Of a stretch of 55,432 bases of DNA, positions 15,351 to 23,204 are shown in pieces. Below the pieces are notes generated by a model. That model was not told where the DNA came from. It searched no databases and saw only the letters and a program-made list of their open reading frames with translations. The DNA comes from a virus: positions 1 through 55,432 of IMG/VR virus record IMGVR_UViG_3300047378_000870; one strand, 5' to 3'. Both the position numbers and the translations under genes were made by a program. Numbering within the stretch: position 1 is the first letter of the stretch; every line of letters begins with the position of its first letter.

Positions 15351-15632
15351 GTTCGATGAAACGAGCTAAACGGTATGCAGGACGCGGCTTCGAAGCCGCC
15401 ACCTCCACCATCCCATATGTTATTCTTATGGGGGTGAAATGGGATCGACTGGTATTTAATAGGTAAGTGGAGAACAGGTGCGGAAGCCACCTATGAGACG
15501 GACGGGCGATCCCATCCGCAAGAGCGCAACAAACTCGTAAATGCAAACGATAACAATGCATATGAAGGCTACGCTCTAGCAGCTTAGTTTTTCGGGGTCA
15601 GGGGACGCCTAGCAACAGAAGTCCCCAACTAC
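15351..15632 (+). ncRNA. ssrA: Circularly permuted two-piece tmRNA
   Basis: The 3' half comes first: a T arm (15384-15399), the acceptor strand CACCTCC and an encoded ACCA ending at 15410. After a 19-base linker the 5' half begins at 15430 with GGGGGTG, which pairs with CACCTCC over all seven positions (one G-U), followed by AAATGGGATCGACTGG, the D-like region of tmRNA. The tag frame begins at the resume codon GCA (15543) after GTAAAT and reads ANDNNAYEGYALAA, stop at 15587. The GGGGAC...GTCCCC hairpin at the 3' side belongs to a downstream structure. This order is that of alphaproteobacterial, cyanobacterial and some betaproteobacterial tmRNAs; the tag is alphaproteobacterial in style. It would rescue stalled ribosomes with host SmpB and Ala-tRNA synthetase. 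The T loop appears to have six rather than seven bases. Ends are approximate. Confidence 0.93.
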
Positions 15633-15653
15633 TTTATTATGAAAGGTTATATT

Positions 15654-15947
15654 ATGCAAAAATATATTTATGATAGTTGGAACTATATCTTCAGTCACGA
15701 TATGAGTCCTCTTAAAAATATCCCCGATGTTAATACGAGACATATGATTCTACAAGTTCTTGCTTGGATGTGGGTCGTTGCTTTCAGTATTATGATTGGT
15801 AGTTGGACTGGGTTTTTAGCATCAGCTTTAGGTCATATCGCAATCTTGGCAGCACTTGCTGTCACAGTCGGAACTTATGCAGAGGCTCAAAGAACACCTA
15901 ATGTATTTTCCAACCTGCGTGGTCGTGTTGATGGTGAACACGAATGA
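15654..15947 (+). CDS. Two-helix membrane protein, candidate holin
   Basis: The ATG at 15654 follows AAAGG; an in-frame ATG at 15639 is possible. About 97 residues with two membrane helices: MILQVLAWMWVVAFSIMIGS and a second, LGHIAILAALAVTVGTYAEA. The charged C-terminus is short. Its stop overlaps the cell-wall hydrolase start (ATGA), and a small two-helix protein directly before an endolysin is the classic holin place. Still, similar proteins of other roles are known, so the call is tentative. Confidence 0.6.
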   Translation: MQKYIYDSWNYIFSHDMSPLKNIPDVNTRHMILQVLAWMWVVAFSIMIGSWTGFLASALGHIAILAALAVTVGTYAEAQRTPNVFSNLRGRVDGEHE

Positions 15948-16456
15948 AGTTTCTTGATTCTTTAGCAGCCGTATTAGTTTCCATATCAACCAATCCTACG
16001 ATGCCTAATGAGATGGGAATCAAAACAATTATTGATCCACAAGTTGCATGTTTGGCGCAAAACATCTATCACGAAGCGAGAAACGAGTCAACTGCAGGGT
16101 GGATCGCTGTAGCTGATGTGACTATGAATAGAGTGAAGTCGGATGCTTTCCCTAATACAATATGTGAAGTTGTTTACGAAAGTCCACACTACGAAAGTTC
16201 GGTGAGTGGTAAACTCTTCCCATATAAGAACCGTTGCCAATTTAGTTGGTATTGTGATGGTAGGAGTGATGAAGTGAAAAACATGCGCAAATATAATCAG
16301 ATTTATGAAGTTGCCAAATTGACACTGAAGACTGAACTTGATATTACGGATGGTGCACTATTTTACCATGCTGATTATGTGAAACCTCATTGGGCAGATA
16401 AGATGGATGTGACTGCTCGCATCGATGCTCATATATTTTATAAGCCGAAAAACTAA
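15944..16456 (+). CDS. SleB-type cell-wall hydrolase (endolysin candidate)
   Basis: A 170-residue protein of the Hydrolase_2/SleB family. CLAQNIYHEARNES near residue 40 holds the catalytic Glu, followed by WIAVADVTMNRV, FPNTICEVVYES, CQFSWYCDG and a C-terminal GALFYHADYVKPHW. These enzymes cut peptidoglycan glycan strands. The N-terminal 30 residues are weakly hydrophobic, and no firm signal peptide is visible, so release probably depends on a holin. Because gp5 here has no lysozyme domain, this is the only clear peptidoglycan hydrolase in the window. Confidence 0.88.
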   Translation: MKFLDSLAAVLVSISTNPTMPNEMGIKTIIDPQVACLAQNIYHEARNESTAGWIAVADVTMNRVKSDAFPNTICEVVYESPHYESSVSGKLFPYKNRCQFSWYCDGRSDEVKNMRKYNQIYEVAKLTLKTELDITDGALFYHADYVKPHWADKMDVTARIDAHIFYKPKN

Positions 16457-17304
16457 TGCATATTGTTGTTACAGGTGGATGTGGCTTTATTGGAGGTCAC
16501 TTAGTTGAAGGTCTTGCTGAACGTGGCTATCAGGTAACTGTTGTTGACGATCAGCGCAACGGTAAGTTTGTTACACACCAATCTAATGTAGATTATGTGT
16601 TTGAAGATGTTTGTAACTTTACACCACCTCCATGTGATGCGATTATTCATCTAGCAAATACACCTCGAGTTAGACTATCTTTCGAGCAACCAGTTGATGC
16701 AATATTAAATAATATCAATCCCACTATTCATGTATGTGAATGGGCTGCTACATATAATGTTCCCTTATATTTCGCTCAATCGTCGAGTGCCATATATAGT
16801 GAACCATATTCAAATCCCTATACATTTGGTAAAGCTATGTGTGAAGAAAGTTTGCACTTTTATCAAAAGCATTGGGGGATTCAATTCCACTTGATGTATT
16901 TCTATAATGTGTATGGACCAAGAGAAGCTGATTATGGCGAACACAGCACAATCATTCGCTCTTTTAAAAATCAAATCGATAAAGGTGAAAGCCTCAAAGT
17001 ATTTGGCACAGGACTAAAGTCCAGAGATTTTACACACGTTGAAGATGTAGTTTCTGGTATTCTAAAATTCATAACAGCCCCTAAAAATAAAAAACCGAAA
17101 CAAGCACACTTCGGTTCATCTCGACCATATACAATAAATGAGGTCGCTGAAGCGTTCGATCACCCAATTGTTCATGAGTTTGACAAGCCAGGAGAAGCTG
17201 CTCATACAGTTTGTAAAAACCCTTATATAAAAAGGACACACGATGTTATTCAGTATATTAAAGAATGGAAACGGAGAAATCATAATGCCAAAAGTAGTAG
17301 TTGA
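16456..17304 (+). CDS. NAD-dependent sugar epimerase/dehydratase (second)
   Basis: A 282-residue extended SDR: VVTGGCGFIGGHL at the N-terminus, VVDDQRNGK for NAD ribose, FAQSSSAIYSE, and YTFGK as the YxxxK catalytic pair, then FYNVYGPRE and RDFTHVEDV typical of UDP- and GDP-sugar epimerases. Shorter than the enzyme at 6431-7456 and clearly a different subgroup. The start overlaps the hydrolase stop (TAATG). It sits between lysis and replication genes, outside the first glycan island. Confidence 0.87.
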   Translation: MHIVVTGGCGFIGGHLVEGLAERGYQVTVVDDQRNGKFVTHQSNVDYVFEDVCNFTPPPCDAIIHLANTPRVRLSFEQPVDAILNNINPTIHVCEWAATYNVPLYFAQSSSAIYSEPYSNPYTFGKAMCEESLHFYQKHWGIQFHLMYFYNVYGPREADYGEHSTIIRSFKNQIDKGESLKVFGTGLKSRDFTHVEDVVSGILKFITAPKNKKPKQAHFGSSRPYTINEVAEAFDHPIVHEFDKPGEAAHTVCKNPYIKRTHDVIQYIKEWKRRNHNAKSSS

Positions 17305-17581
17305 TAATGATATGTCAACAGATGCAACTAAAATAACAGATGAATATCTAATTACAAAGCAATTCAAATCATCATCAGACTTTTCACAACATATTGAGAA
17401 AGAAGCATCTCGCACTCGCGCTGGTTTTATTGATACAATCGTTTCATTTTGTAATAAAAATAATATTGAGGTCGAGTCTGTCAAGAAACTCCTCACAACA
17501 TCTCTCAAAGATAAAATAAAAGTAGAAGCTACAGAACTAAATCTCATCAAAGGTGAGAAGTCTGGTAAGTTGCCGTTCTAA
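17285..17581 (+). CDS. gp33: gp33-like late-transcription coactivator
   Basis: ATG at 17285 with a GGAG site; it overlaps the epimerase by 20 bases. Of 98 residues, the conserved part is FSQHIEKEASRTRAGFIDTI followed by SFCNKNNIEVESVKKLL and LKDKIKVEATELNLI, matching gp33 of marine T4-like phages. In T4, gp33 bridges RNA polymerase and the gp45 clamp so that gp55 can start transcription at late promoters; the TATAAATA sites in this window are its expected targets. Synteny with gp59-gp32 supports the call. Confidence 0.8.
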   Translation: MPKVVVDNDMSTDATKITDEYLITKQFKSSSDFSQHIEKEASRTRAGFIDTIVSFCNKNNIEVESVKKLLTTSLKDKIKVEATELNLIKGEKSGKLPF

Positions 17582-18156
17582 TGGAACCATTTGAAGTTTA
17601 CAAGTTATATCTTGCATTAAAACTTCACTTTACAACAGAAAAATATGACATCACGAAAACACGTGGTGCAGTGAAAGCAAGCGAGAAAGCATTCCTTAAA
17701 CGCAAGGATATTATCGCTATGCGTAAACTCGCAAGAGATTACACGAAAAAAGAAGTCATTGATTTACTTGTAGCCAACTTTGTCTCAGGCGATAAATGGG
17801 GTGGAATGTTTGATACCCAGTCATCAGAGATCTATAAAGATTGGAAGACTCGTAAATCAAGGAGAGAATATCAGTTCAACCAAGATGTAGAACTGATAAA
17901 ATTAGAGATGGAAAAACAATCTATCTCTAATCCGTTTGTAGCTGATCAGGGGCATCATGCTCTGGTATATCGACTCTATTTGGGCAAAAAAATTACGATA
18001 GAATCGTTAGTTTTGCTTGACAAATTGTTCGATTTAAGCTATAAAGAAGAAGATGATATATTCCTGAAGGACATCTCCTTGCTCATCAGGAAGTATCGTC
18101 CGTTTGTTAAACTAACAGACAAGATGAGGTATGTAGGTGAAAACATTTATAAATAA
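17581..18156 (+). CDS. gp59: gp59-like loader of replicative helicase
   Basis: A 191-residue protein, close to T4 gp59 (217). The N-terminal PFEVYKLYLALKLHFTTEKY is the family hallmark, followed by KASEKAFLKRKDI, KEVIDLLVANFVSGDKWGG and the C-terminal helical part. gp59 brings the gp41 helicase onto gp32-coated DNA. Its start overlaps the gp33 stop by one base (TAATGG) and gp32 follows directly, the usual order. Confidence 0.9.
   Translation: MEPFEVYKLYLALKLHFTTEKYDITKTRGAVKASEKAFLKRKDIIAMRKLARDYTKKEVIDLLVANFVSGDKWGGMFDTQSSEIYKDWKTRKSRREYQFNQDVELIKLEMEKQSISNPFVADQGHHALVYRLYLGKKITIESLVLLDKLFDLSYKEEDDIFLKDISLLIRKYRPFVKLTDKMRYVGENIYK
18148..18155 (+). promoter_or_regulatory. T4-type late promoter before gp32
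   Basis: TATAAATA within the last codons of gp59, 60 bases before the gp32 ATG. It gives gp32 a leader of about 55 bases that contains a small GTCC/GGAC hairpin (18160-18176). Confidence 0.55.
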
Positions 18157-18215
18157 CTCGTCCGCTGATACAGGACAAACACACATCGAAGACAACGCTT
18201 ATACGGAGAAAAAAT

Positions 18216-19124
18216 ATGTCGTTTAATTCACTATCTGACTTGCGCAAAGCAAGAGGCTCTTTCGATAATCTAATGAAAGAAGTCGAAAAAATTGACTCCC
18301 CCCAAAATAACTACAAGAAAGATGACGGTAACGAGTGGAAGCTCTCAGTAGATTCCGCTGGTAACGGTTACGCTGTCTTGCGTTTCTTGCCTGCACCGAA
18401 AGGCGAGGAACTCCCATGGGTTCGCATGTTCAATCATGGGTTCCAAGGTCCAACAGGAAAGTGGTATATCGAAAACTCACTTACCACGTTGAACCAACAG
18501 GATCCTGTTTCCGAGTTGAACAGCGAACTTTGGAACAGTGGCACTGATGCAAACAAAGATCTTGCTCGTAAGCAAAAACGCCGTTTGTCATATTATGCCA
18601 ATGTTCTTGTTGTTAAAGACTCAGCCAATCCTCAGAACGAGGGTCAGGTGATGCTTTACAAGTTCGGTAAGAAAATCTTTGACAAAATCAAAGATGTAAT
18701 GCAGCCTCAGTTCGAGGATGAGAATCCAGTGAATCCTTTTGATTTCTGGGAAGGTGTAAACTTTAAACTGAAGGCACGTCAGGTCGATGGATATCGTAAC
18801 TATGACAAGTCTGAGTTTGAATCAACCCCTACTCCTGTTGCAGATTCTGACGAAGCAATTGAAGCAGTATGGGCAAAGCAACACTCACTTGCTGAAATCG
18901 TCAGCCCTGACAACTTTAAGTCTTATGACGAACTGAAACAGAAATTAGATATGGTTCTTGCAGGCGGTGCGAAAGTTACCACTGCTGAGAAAGTCGCTGA
19001 GCAAACTGGTGATGTTGAAGACCAAATCTATGTGCAGGAAGCAACTTCTAGCACTGTCGTTTCTAACGCTGATGATGAAGATGATACATTGTCATACTTC
19101 GCGAAGTTGGCTGAAGAAGACTAA
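18216..19124 (+). CDS. gp32: gp32-like single-stranded DNA-binding protein
   Basis: A 302-residue protein, T4 gp32 length. N-terminal SFNSLSDLRKARGSFDNLM (cooperativity B-domain with the LAST-like basic patch), the OB-fold core with DGNEWKLSVDSAGNGYAVLR, GPTGKWYIENSLTT and RLSYYANVLVVKD, and an acidic C-terminus DDEDDTLSYF-x-EED for partner contacts. No cysteine is present, so the zinc site of T4 gp32 (three Cys, one His) is missing. Ribosome site CGGAG before ATG. Followed by a strong terminator. Confidence 0.95.
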   Translation: MSFNSLSDLRKARGSFDNLMKEVEKIDSPQNNYKKDDGNEWKLSVDSAGNGYAVLRFLPAPKGEELPWVRMFNHGFQGPTGKWYIENSLTTLNQQDPVSELNSELWNSGTDANKDLARKQKRRLSYYANVLVVKDSANPQNEGQVMLYKFGKKIFDKIKDVMQPQFEDENPVNPFDFWEGVNFKLKARQVDGYRNYDKSEFESTPTPVADSDEAIEAVWAKQHSLAEIVSPDNFKSYDELKQKLDMVLAGGAKVTTAEKVAEQTGDVEDQIYVQEATSSTVVSNADDEDDTLSYFAKLAEED

Positions 19125-19150
19125 GAATCATTCTCCTATGGATGATGGAA

Positions 19151-19176
19151 GGGGGGACTTCGGTCTCCCCTTTTTT
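19151..19176 (+). terminator. Rho-independent terminator after gp32
   Basis: Eight-pair stem 19151-19158 / 19163-19170 closed by a C-TTCG-G loop, followed by six T. It separates gp32 from the oppositely oriented tail gene, whose stop codon lies in the T run. Confidence 0.9.
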
Positions 19177-20683
19177 AGAACCCCATTGGCATTCTGACTA
19201 GATTAATTTTCTTTAATTCTTCTGCCAGACTATCTTTCGCTTTACGATCTACAGTGATTGTAGTTGCAATACTATCCTGATTTTGCGCTGGTGGCGCGGA
19301 TGTAGGTGCAGGTGGAGCAATTATTGGTGCTGTCTTATTTGCAGCCATTGTTACGTCTGTGTAACTATCAATCTCTGACTCAACAGTCTCTGCAACTGAT
19401 GTAGGTGTTGGAACTGCAGTTGCAGCAGTTGTCGTATTACTCGACAATGCATCTAGATTAGCTGTTTGTTCGCCGCTCTTCGCTTCTTCGCGCATAGTTT
19501 TTAAGATCGTATCGAACATTTCTTTATTGCCCTCTGAGGCATGTTTTTTCAAAGCAGCAATATAGCCATCTTTACGATCGGGATCTAGTTTTCTGGTGAT
19601 TGGATTACTTTCACGTTCGAAGCCAGAAACTCTTCTTTCAAGTTGCTGGGTAGTTCTCTCGTTTCTACTTTCTTCGTCCATACCGAAAAGATTCTTTGTT
19701 CCTTCTACAGCACCACCAATCAACTTTGCACCTGCTTCTTCAATATCATCTCTGTAACCCAACTTGTCAATACCCATATATGCACCTTCAGCAACTAAGG
19801 ATGCTGCTCCTAATACAGGAACTGCTCTCAAAGCAAGTTTACCAACACCCATTGCTGCTCTGGTTGCTACTGATCGAGTTGCAGCTTTCTTAGCCGCCGC
19901 TTGTGCTGCTCTTTTTTGACCAGCTGCTGACTTAGGATCAGCTACAGCCTTACCTGTTTTTGCATCTCTCAGAGTTCCTTTTTTGTCCCTTACAGTTCCT
20001 CTCGGGTCTCTATTTGTCAACCCAACTTTATCTGTAGCCATCTTAGCTGCAGGTAGTGCCAATGCTGCAGTTGCCAAGCCTGCAGCTGGTCTTACAGCTT
20101 CAAATGCTTCACTTACTTTATCTGTTTCTGGATCGCCTTCCTCTTTTTTCTTGGGGACTTCAGCCAGAAGTTTTGCAATAGCGACACCAAACCCTACAGT
20201 GCTTGCACTAATACCAGTAATAGCTTTATTAAAGTCTTTCATCTGTTTACTGTTGAAGAAAGATTCTTTAATAGCATCCTCATCTTTTGGTGGTAATGCT
20301 TGTCCACCAGCTGACGGTGGGTTTACGAGGTCAGTATTTTTTGCTGTCTTATCAGTATTCTGTGCGATGATTTCGAGGAGTTCTTCTTCTTTTTTGTTAC
20401 TTAGATCAGGTAGTGGAACAGTTACAGGACTAACACCAACATTGCCACCAATTCCTGCCTTAATAGCACCTGATGCTGTGCCTGAACGGACTGCACCGAT
20501 ACCTCCTTGGATAGCACCAGACGCGCCACCGAGCATTGAACCCGCGCCGAAAAGTGCGCCACCTTTCGCTACTTTACCAGCAACACGACCTGTCGCCTTA
20601 CCAGTATTCACAGCTGTTCTGCCAGTGGATTTAGCCACTCTACCTAATGCAGCTCCACCTAATCTTAGAAGTGCCCCAATCAT
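19175..20683 (-). CDS. Large Ala/Gly-rich virion protein, candidate tape measure
   Basis: A 502-residue protein. The first 100 residues are Gly/Ala rich and hydrophobic (GSMLGGASGAIQGGIGAV), then helical stretches with AALALPAAKMA and a second hydrophobic region (LRAVPVLGAASLVAEGAYMG), and a Pro/Thr-rich, disordered-looking C-terminus. This mix is common in tape-measure and hub-core proteins. It lies downstream of gp26 where T4 relatives carry hub/tape genes (gp29 is about 590 residues). Sequence alone does not prove gp29 homology. Confidence 0.55.
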   Translation of the reverse strand: MIGALLRLGGAALGRVAKSTGRTAVNTGKATGRVAGKVAKGGALFGAGSMLGGASGAIQGGIGAVRSGTASGAIKAGIGGNVGVSPVTVPLPDLSNKKEEELLEIIAQNTDKTAKNTDLVNPPSAGGQALPPKDEDAIKESFFNSKQMKDFNKAITGISASTVGFGVAIAKLLAEVPKKKEEGDPETDKVSEAFEAVRPAAGLATAALALPAAKMATDKVGLTNRDPRGTVRDKKGTLRDAKTGKAVADPKSAAGQKRAAQAAAKKAATRSVATRAAMGVGKLALRAVPVLGAASLVAEGAYMGIDKLGYRDDIEEAGAKLIGGAVEGTKNLFGMDEESRNERTTQQLERRVSGFERESNPITRKLDPDRKDGYIAALKKHASEGNKEMFDTILKTMREEAKSGEQTANLDALSSNTTTAATAVPTPTSVAETVESEIDSYTDVTMAANKTAPIIAPPAPTSAPPAQNQDSIATTITVDRKAKDSLAEELKKINLVRMPMGF

Positions 20684-20839
20684 CTACATACCCTTTTTTA
20701 TTTGTTCTTGTTTTTTCTTCAGGTGCTGGACTAACATACTAACATAAACTTCTCTCTCCCATGGTATCATATTCTCTAATTCTGTTAGCGAATAATTATG
20801 TTCCTGCATCAATAAGAAATTTGTTTTATACAGGTTCAT
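20684..20839 (-). CDS. 51-residue protein after gp26, unknown (hub assembly candidate)
   Basis: An ATG at 20839 opens 51 codons ending one base before the next gene's ATG. The product has a motif LTELENMIPWEREVYVSMLV followed by a Lys/Gln-rich helix. A short protein with an I-PWERE-Y motif behind the gene for a zinc-containing baseplate or tail-chaperone protein is usual in phage tail modules (for example the second part of tail assembly chaperones). It may help hub assembly together with gp26. Too short for most gene finders; the tight spacing supports it. Confidence 0.6.
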   Translation of the reverse strand: MNLYKTNFLLMQEHNYSLTELENMIPWEREVYVSMLVQHLKKKQEQIKKGM

Positions 20840-20859
20840 AAGAGATTCTTGGGAGAGAG

Positions 20860-21561
20860 TTATACGAAAAAATTTTCGTAACCATCAATTACTAATACAT
20901 TGTCCTCTTTACATTGTTTACATTTAAATTCTAAATTGTGATACAACTGTGGCATCGTTTCAAAAAATACTTTAATCTTATCGAACTGATCTGAGTTCAA
21001 ATTATCAATCCAATCCATTCTTTCATCAGGTGGATTACCCTGAAAATCAATTACATCCTCGCCAAAATAAAGAGTTTCGATATTGTTAGCGACAATATGA
21101 TAGATGTCTGAGTCTTCATTAGCACTTACCAAATCACTCACTTCATCAACCGTTGGATATTTCATTTCAATAACAATATCAGATGCTAACTCAACTTTAT
21201 TAGTATGCTCATCTGCTCTTATAATTTCGACTTCATCGATATCAAGAAAAACTTCATTCTCTGCTTCACATTTAGCACACAAAGCATTTAGTTCTATTAC
21301 ATTACCAATTGACTGAGATCTTAAACTCAGAAAAGTCTTTTGCACTTCAAACAGTGGTAATTTCTCACCATTCACTTTACCAAATGAACAATTCGATATG
21401 ATTTGTTGTGCAGCATATAGCATATCTTTATTGTCATCTGACTCAGTCGCCATGACCAAGATTTTTTGTTCTCTGACCAAAAATGGTCTAAATTTAAATT
21501 CTTTCCCAAGAGAATCAACTCTCATTTTAAACGTAGGTGTTTCAATTTGTGGGAGTGCCAT
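20860..21561 (-). CDS. gp26: gp26-like baseplate hub protein
   Basis: A 233-residue protein of the T4 baseplate family (PF12322 type): N-terminal MALPQIETPTFKMRVDS, then KFRPFLVREQKILVMATES, and two CxxC pairs, LCAKCEAEN in the middle and CKQCKEDN near the C-terminus, which would hold a zinc ion. gp26 takes part in building the T4 baseplate hub. Length and neighbours agree. First in order before the 51-residue gene and the candidate tape measure. Confidence 0.8.
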   Translation of the reverse strand: MALPQIETPTFKMRVDSLGKEFKFRPFLVREQKILVMATESDDNKDMLYAAQQIISNCSFGKVNGEKLPLFEVQKTFLSLRSQSIGNVIELNALCAKCEAENEVFLDIDEVEIIRADEHTNKVELASDIVIEMKYPTVDEVSDLVSANEDSDIYHIVANNIETLYFGEDVIDFQGNPPDERMDWIDNLNSDQFDKIKVFFETMPQLYHNLEFKCKQCKEDNVLVIDGYENFFV

Positions 21562-21575
21562 AATTATAATCCTTG

Positions 21576-22190
21576 TTATACTCTATTCAGAAGGAAGTCA
21601 ACTGGGTTATCTTTCAAAATATTCATAAACCTTCTAACATTTTGTAGTGGTCCAGTCGTTTCTTTGAGAGCTTTAGACTCCCATAAACGATATGTGAATG
21701 TTACTGTTACACGAACAGGAGCATCACTTGCTTGTGACATCGGTGTCAAGTTAAGTAATCTTGGCCATGCTTCAATGAGTTCCCAACTACCTGTGCGATT
21801 ATCACCGCGATCTAGTGAATAGATCTCTACATTCCCAATGATGTCATCATAGAATGCAACTTCCTTAGATGTGATATCAACGCAATTACCCATCCACTGT
21901 TCAAAAAATTCACGAACATTCCAATCGCTATTTACTATAAAAGTGAATGTTGCGTTGTCGCCAAAAAACTCAATACCGTGTGCACGATACTCAGTCCAAT
22001 TACCAATTTTGGTTGGTGAGAAAGTTGCGATTAGTCCAGGAATCGCAGCTTCTTCACAAAGAAGCGATACTTCTCTTTCTTGTTCTTTTGCGATTGTAGG
22101 AGCTGTTACAACAATCTCAAACCTACTGGAACGCGCTAGGTCTTTTTTCCTTACATTAGAGAGGAAATCGTTTAGTTTAAAAATAGCCAT
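21576..22190 (-). CDS. Tail-tube-fold protein (gp54/gp19-like)
   Basis: A 204-residue protein starting FKLNDFLSNVRKKDLARSSR followed by FEIVVTAP, then LLCEEAAIPGL, typical of tail-tube proteins (gp19) and the tube initiator gp54. TFTFIVNSDWNVREFFEQWM and VTVTFTYRLWES are the matching later strands. As it lies in a baseplate block, the tube-initiator gp54 is the better guess, but gp19 cannot be excluded by reading alone. It starts with the ATG overlapping the preceding stop. Confidence 0.72.
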   Translation of the reverse strand: MAIFKLNDFLSNVRKKDLARSSRFEIVVTAPTIAKEQEREVSLLCEEAAIPGLIATFSPTKIGNWTEYRAHGIEFFGDNATFTFIVNSDWNVREFFEQWMGNCVDITSKEVAFYDDIIGNVEIYSLDRGDNRTGSWELIEAWPRLLNLTPMSQASDAPVRVTVTFTYRLWESKALKETTGPLQNVRRFMNILKDNPVDFLLNRV

Positions 22191-22756
22191 TATAGCATAC
22201 CCCTTGAATCAGCGAAGACTTTGTTCTTAGTAGCACCCTTAAAGTTCTCGATTGGTAGAAAAATTGCTGCTTTCCAGTCTTCAGGATTGACTTTATATAA
22301 TCTCGTTACGATACGATTCGAGAGATATCTCTTCACGCAAGGGTTGACTTCATTGCCGACACTTTTCAATAATGACCAATTGTATCTCATCTTAGTTTCT
22401 GAGTTTAATGTTTTACTGCTCGCCGTGTCGATCAACTCACCCAACAACTTGGCACGAAGCATATAAGGCAGATAGTGAAGATTCAATCCATAGAATCCAC
22501 CAGCTGCTTGTTCATATGGCAATACAAGCGGAAATGTATCATAATATGGGAGTTTATCTTTTGTTTTTGGGTCGTATCTATAGAGATACATACTCCCCAC
22601 CTCAATTTTGCTTGCTGTCTCAAATATGTCAGAACGCATTGCTGCAGCTGGCGTGTTAATGTTATTCGCCAGATTGCGCACTTGCGTCATATACCAGTTA
22701 AAACTTTTTTGCTGGTCGTTAGAGTTAACTCTGATTTGTTCAAACGGGTTTGCCAT
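22190..22756 (-). CDS. T4-like virion protein, gp2 (DNA end protector)-like
   Basis: A 188-residue protein. NPFEQIRVNSNDQQKSFNWY at the N-terminus and the central motif MYLYRYDPKTKDKLPYYDTF followed by PLVLPYEQAAGGFYGLNLHY mark a family found in T4-like phages close to gp4; I relate it to the gp2 DNA-end protector/head completion group, from memory only. A TATAAATA late promoter ends five bases before the ATG, so the message may have no leader, although it may also be read through from gp4. Confidence 0.5.
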   Translation of the reverse strand: MANPFEQIRVNSNDQQKSFNWYMTQVRNLANNINTPAAAMRSDIFETASKIEVGSMYLYRYDPKTKDKLPYYDTFPLVLPYEQAAGGFYGLNLHYLPYMLRAKLLGELIDTASSKTLNSETKMRYNWSLLKSVGNEVNPCVKRYLSNRIVTRLYKVNPEDWKAAIFLPIENFKGATKNKVFADSRGML

Positions 22757-22760
22757 AACC

Positions 22761-23204
22761 CTATTTATAAGAGATTCCCAATTCTTTCTCAGTTAAGATT
22801 TTAAATTCCCAACCCTGATCAATACAAAACTCTGTGGCACTTTCCCATTTAGCGATATTTGTGCCATATTGCTTCACTTCTTCAATAAATCTCTTCGTTT
22901 TTCTTTTTGGCATTTTGGGTTCTTTTGTAAATCGCTCGGGTTTAATTTCAACCAGATACTTCTTACCGTTTAACTTCATATAGAAATCAGGAAAATATCT
23001 ATGCATTCTGCCATCGATGGGAGAGCGATATGGAATCGCTAATTCTTCCGACCCCCACTCAACGATATTATCATTAATATCACACCAGTTCATAAATTTC
23101 AACTCATATGATGAGCGATAGGTGATGTTGTTAACATTCCCCCGATACTTTTTAGGATTTCTAGGTTTAAAACGACCTTGATGTAATTTCTTTGAATATG
23201 GCAT
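22761..23204 (-). CDS. gp4: gp4-like head completion protein (PD-(D/E)XK fold)
   Basis: A 147-residue protein, T4 gp4 size. N-terminal basic KKLHQGRFKPRNPKKYRGNV, then ITYRSSYELKFMNWCD, EWGSEELAIPY, RMHRYFPDFYMKLNGKKYLV and EIKPERFTKEP: E-x(n)-PD-x(n)-EIK is the nuclease-fold core of the gp4/TnsA-like group. gp4 finishes filled T4 heads before tail joining. A late promoter lies 27-34 bases upstream on this strand, with no clear ribosome site. Confidence 0.85.
   Translation of the reverse strand: MPYSKKLHQGRFKPRNPKKYRGNVNNITYRSSYELKFMNWCDINDNIVEWGSEELAIPYRSPIDGRMHRYFPDFYMKLNGKKYLVEIKPERFTKEPKMPKRKTKRFIEEVKQYGTNIAKWESATEFCIDQGWEFKILTEKELGISYK
22762..22769 (-). promoter_or_regulatory. T4-type late promoter abutting its gene
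   Basis: Minus-strand TATAAATA whose expected start site (six bases after the last A) is the A of the ATG at 22756. It lies inside the 3' end of gp4. Confidence 0.55.

Noticed and set aside
15360-15440. A separate tRNA gene at the TTCGAA T arm.
   Set aside because: No anticodon arm is present and the acceptor pairs with the downstream GGGGGTG of the tmRNA.
15286-15561. Minus-strand 91-codon frame across the tmRNA.
   Set aside because: It lies wholly over the tmRNA and its promoter; the RNA structure explains the sequence.
19983-20747. Plus-strand 254-codon frame opposite the candidate tape measure.
   Set aside because: A shadow of the Ala/Gly-rich minus-strand gene: the complement of its codons gives an Ala/Pro/Ser-rich frame without stop codons.
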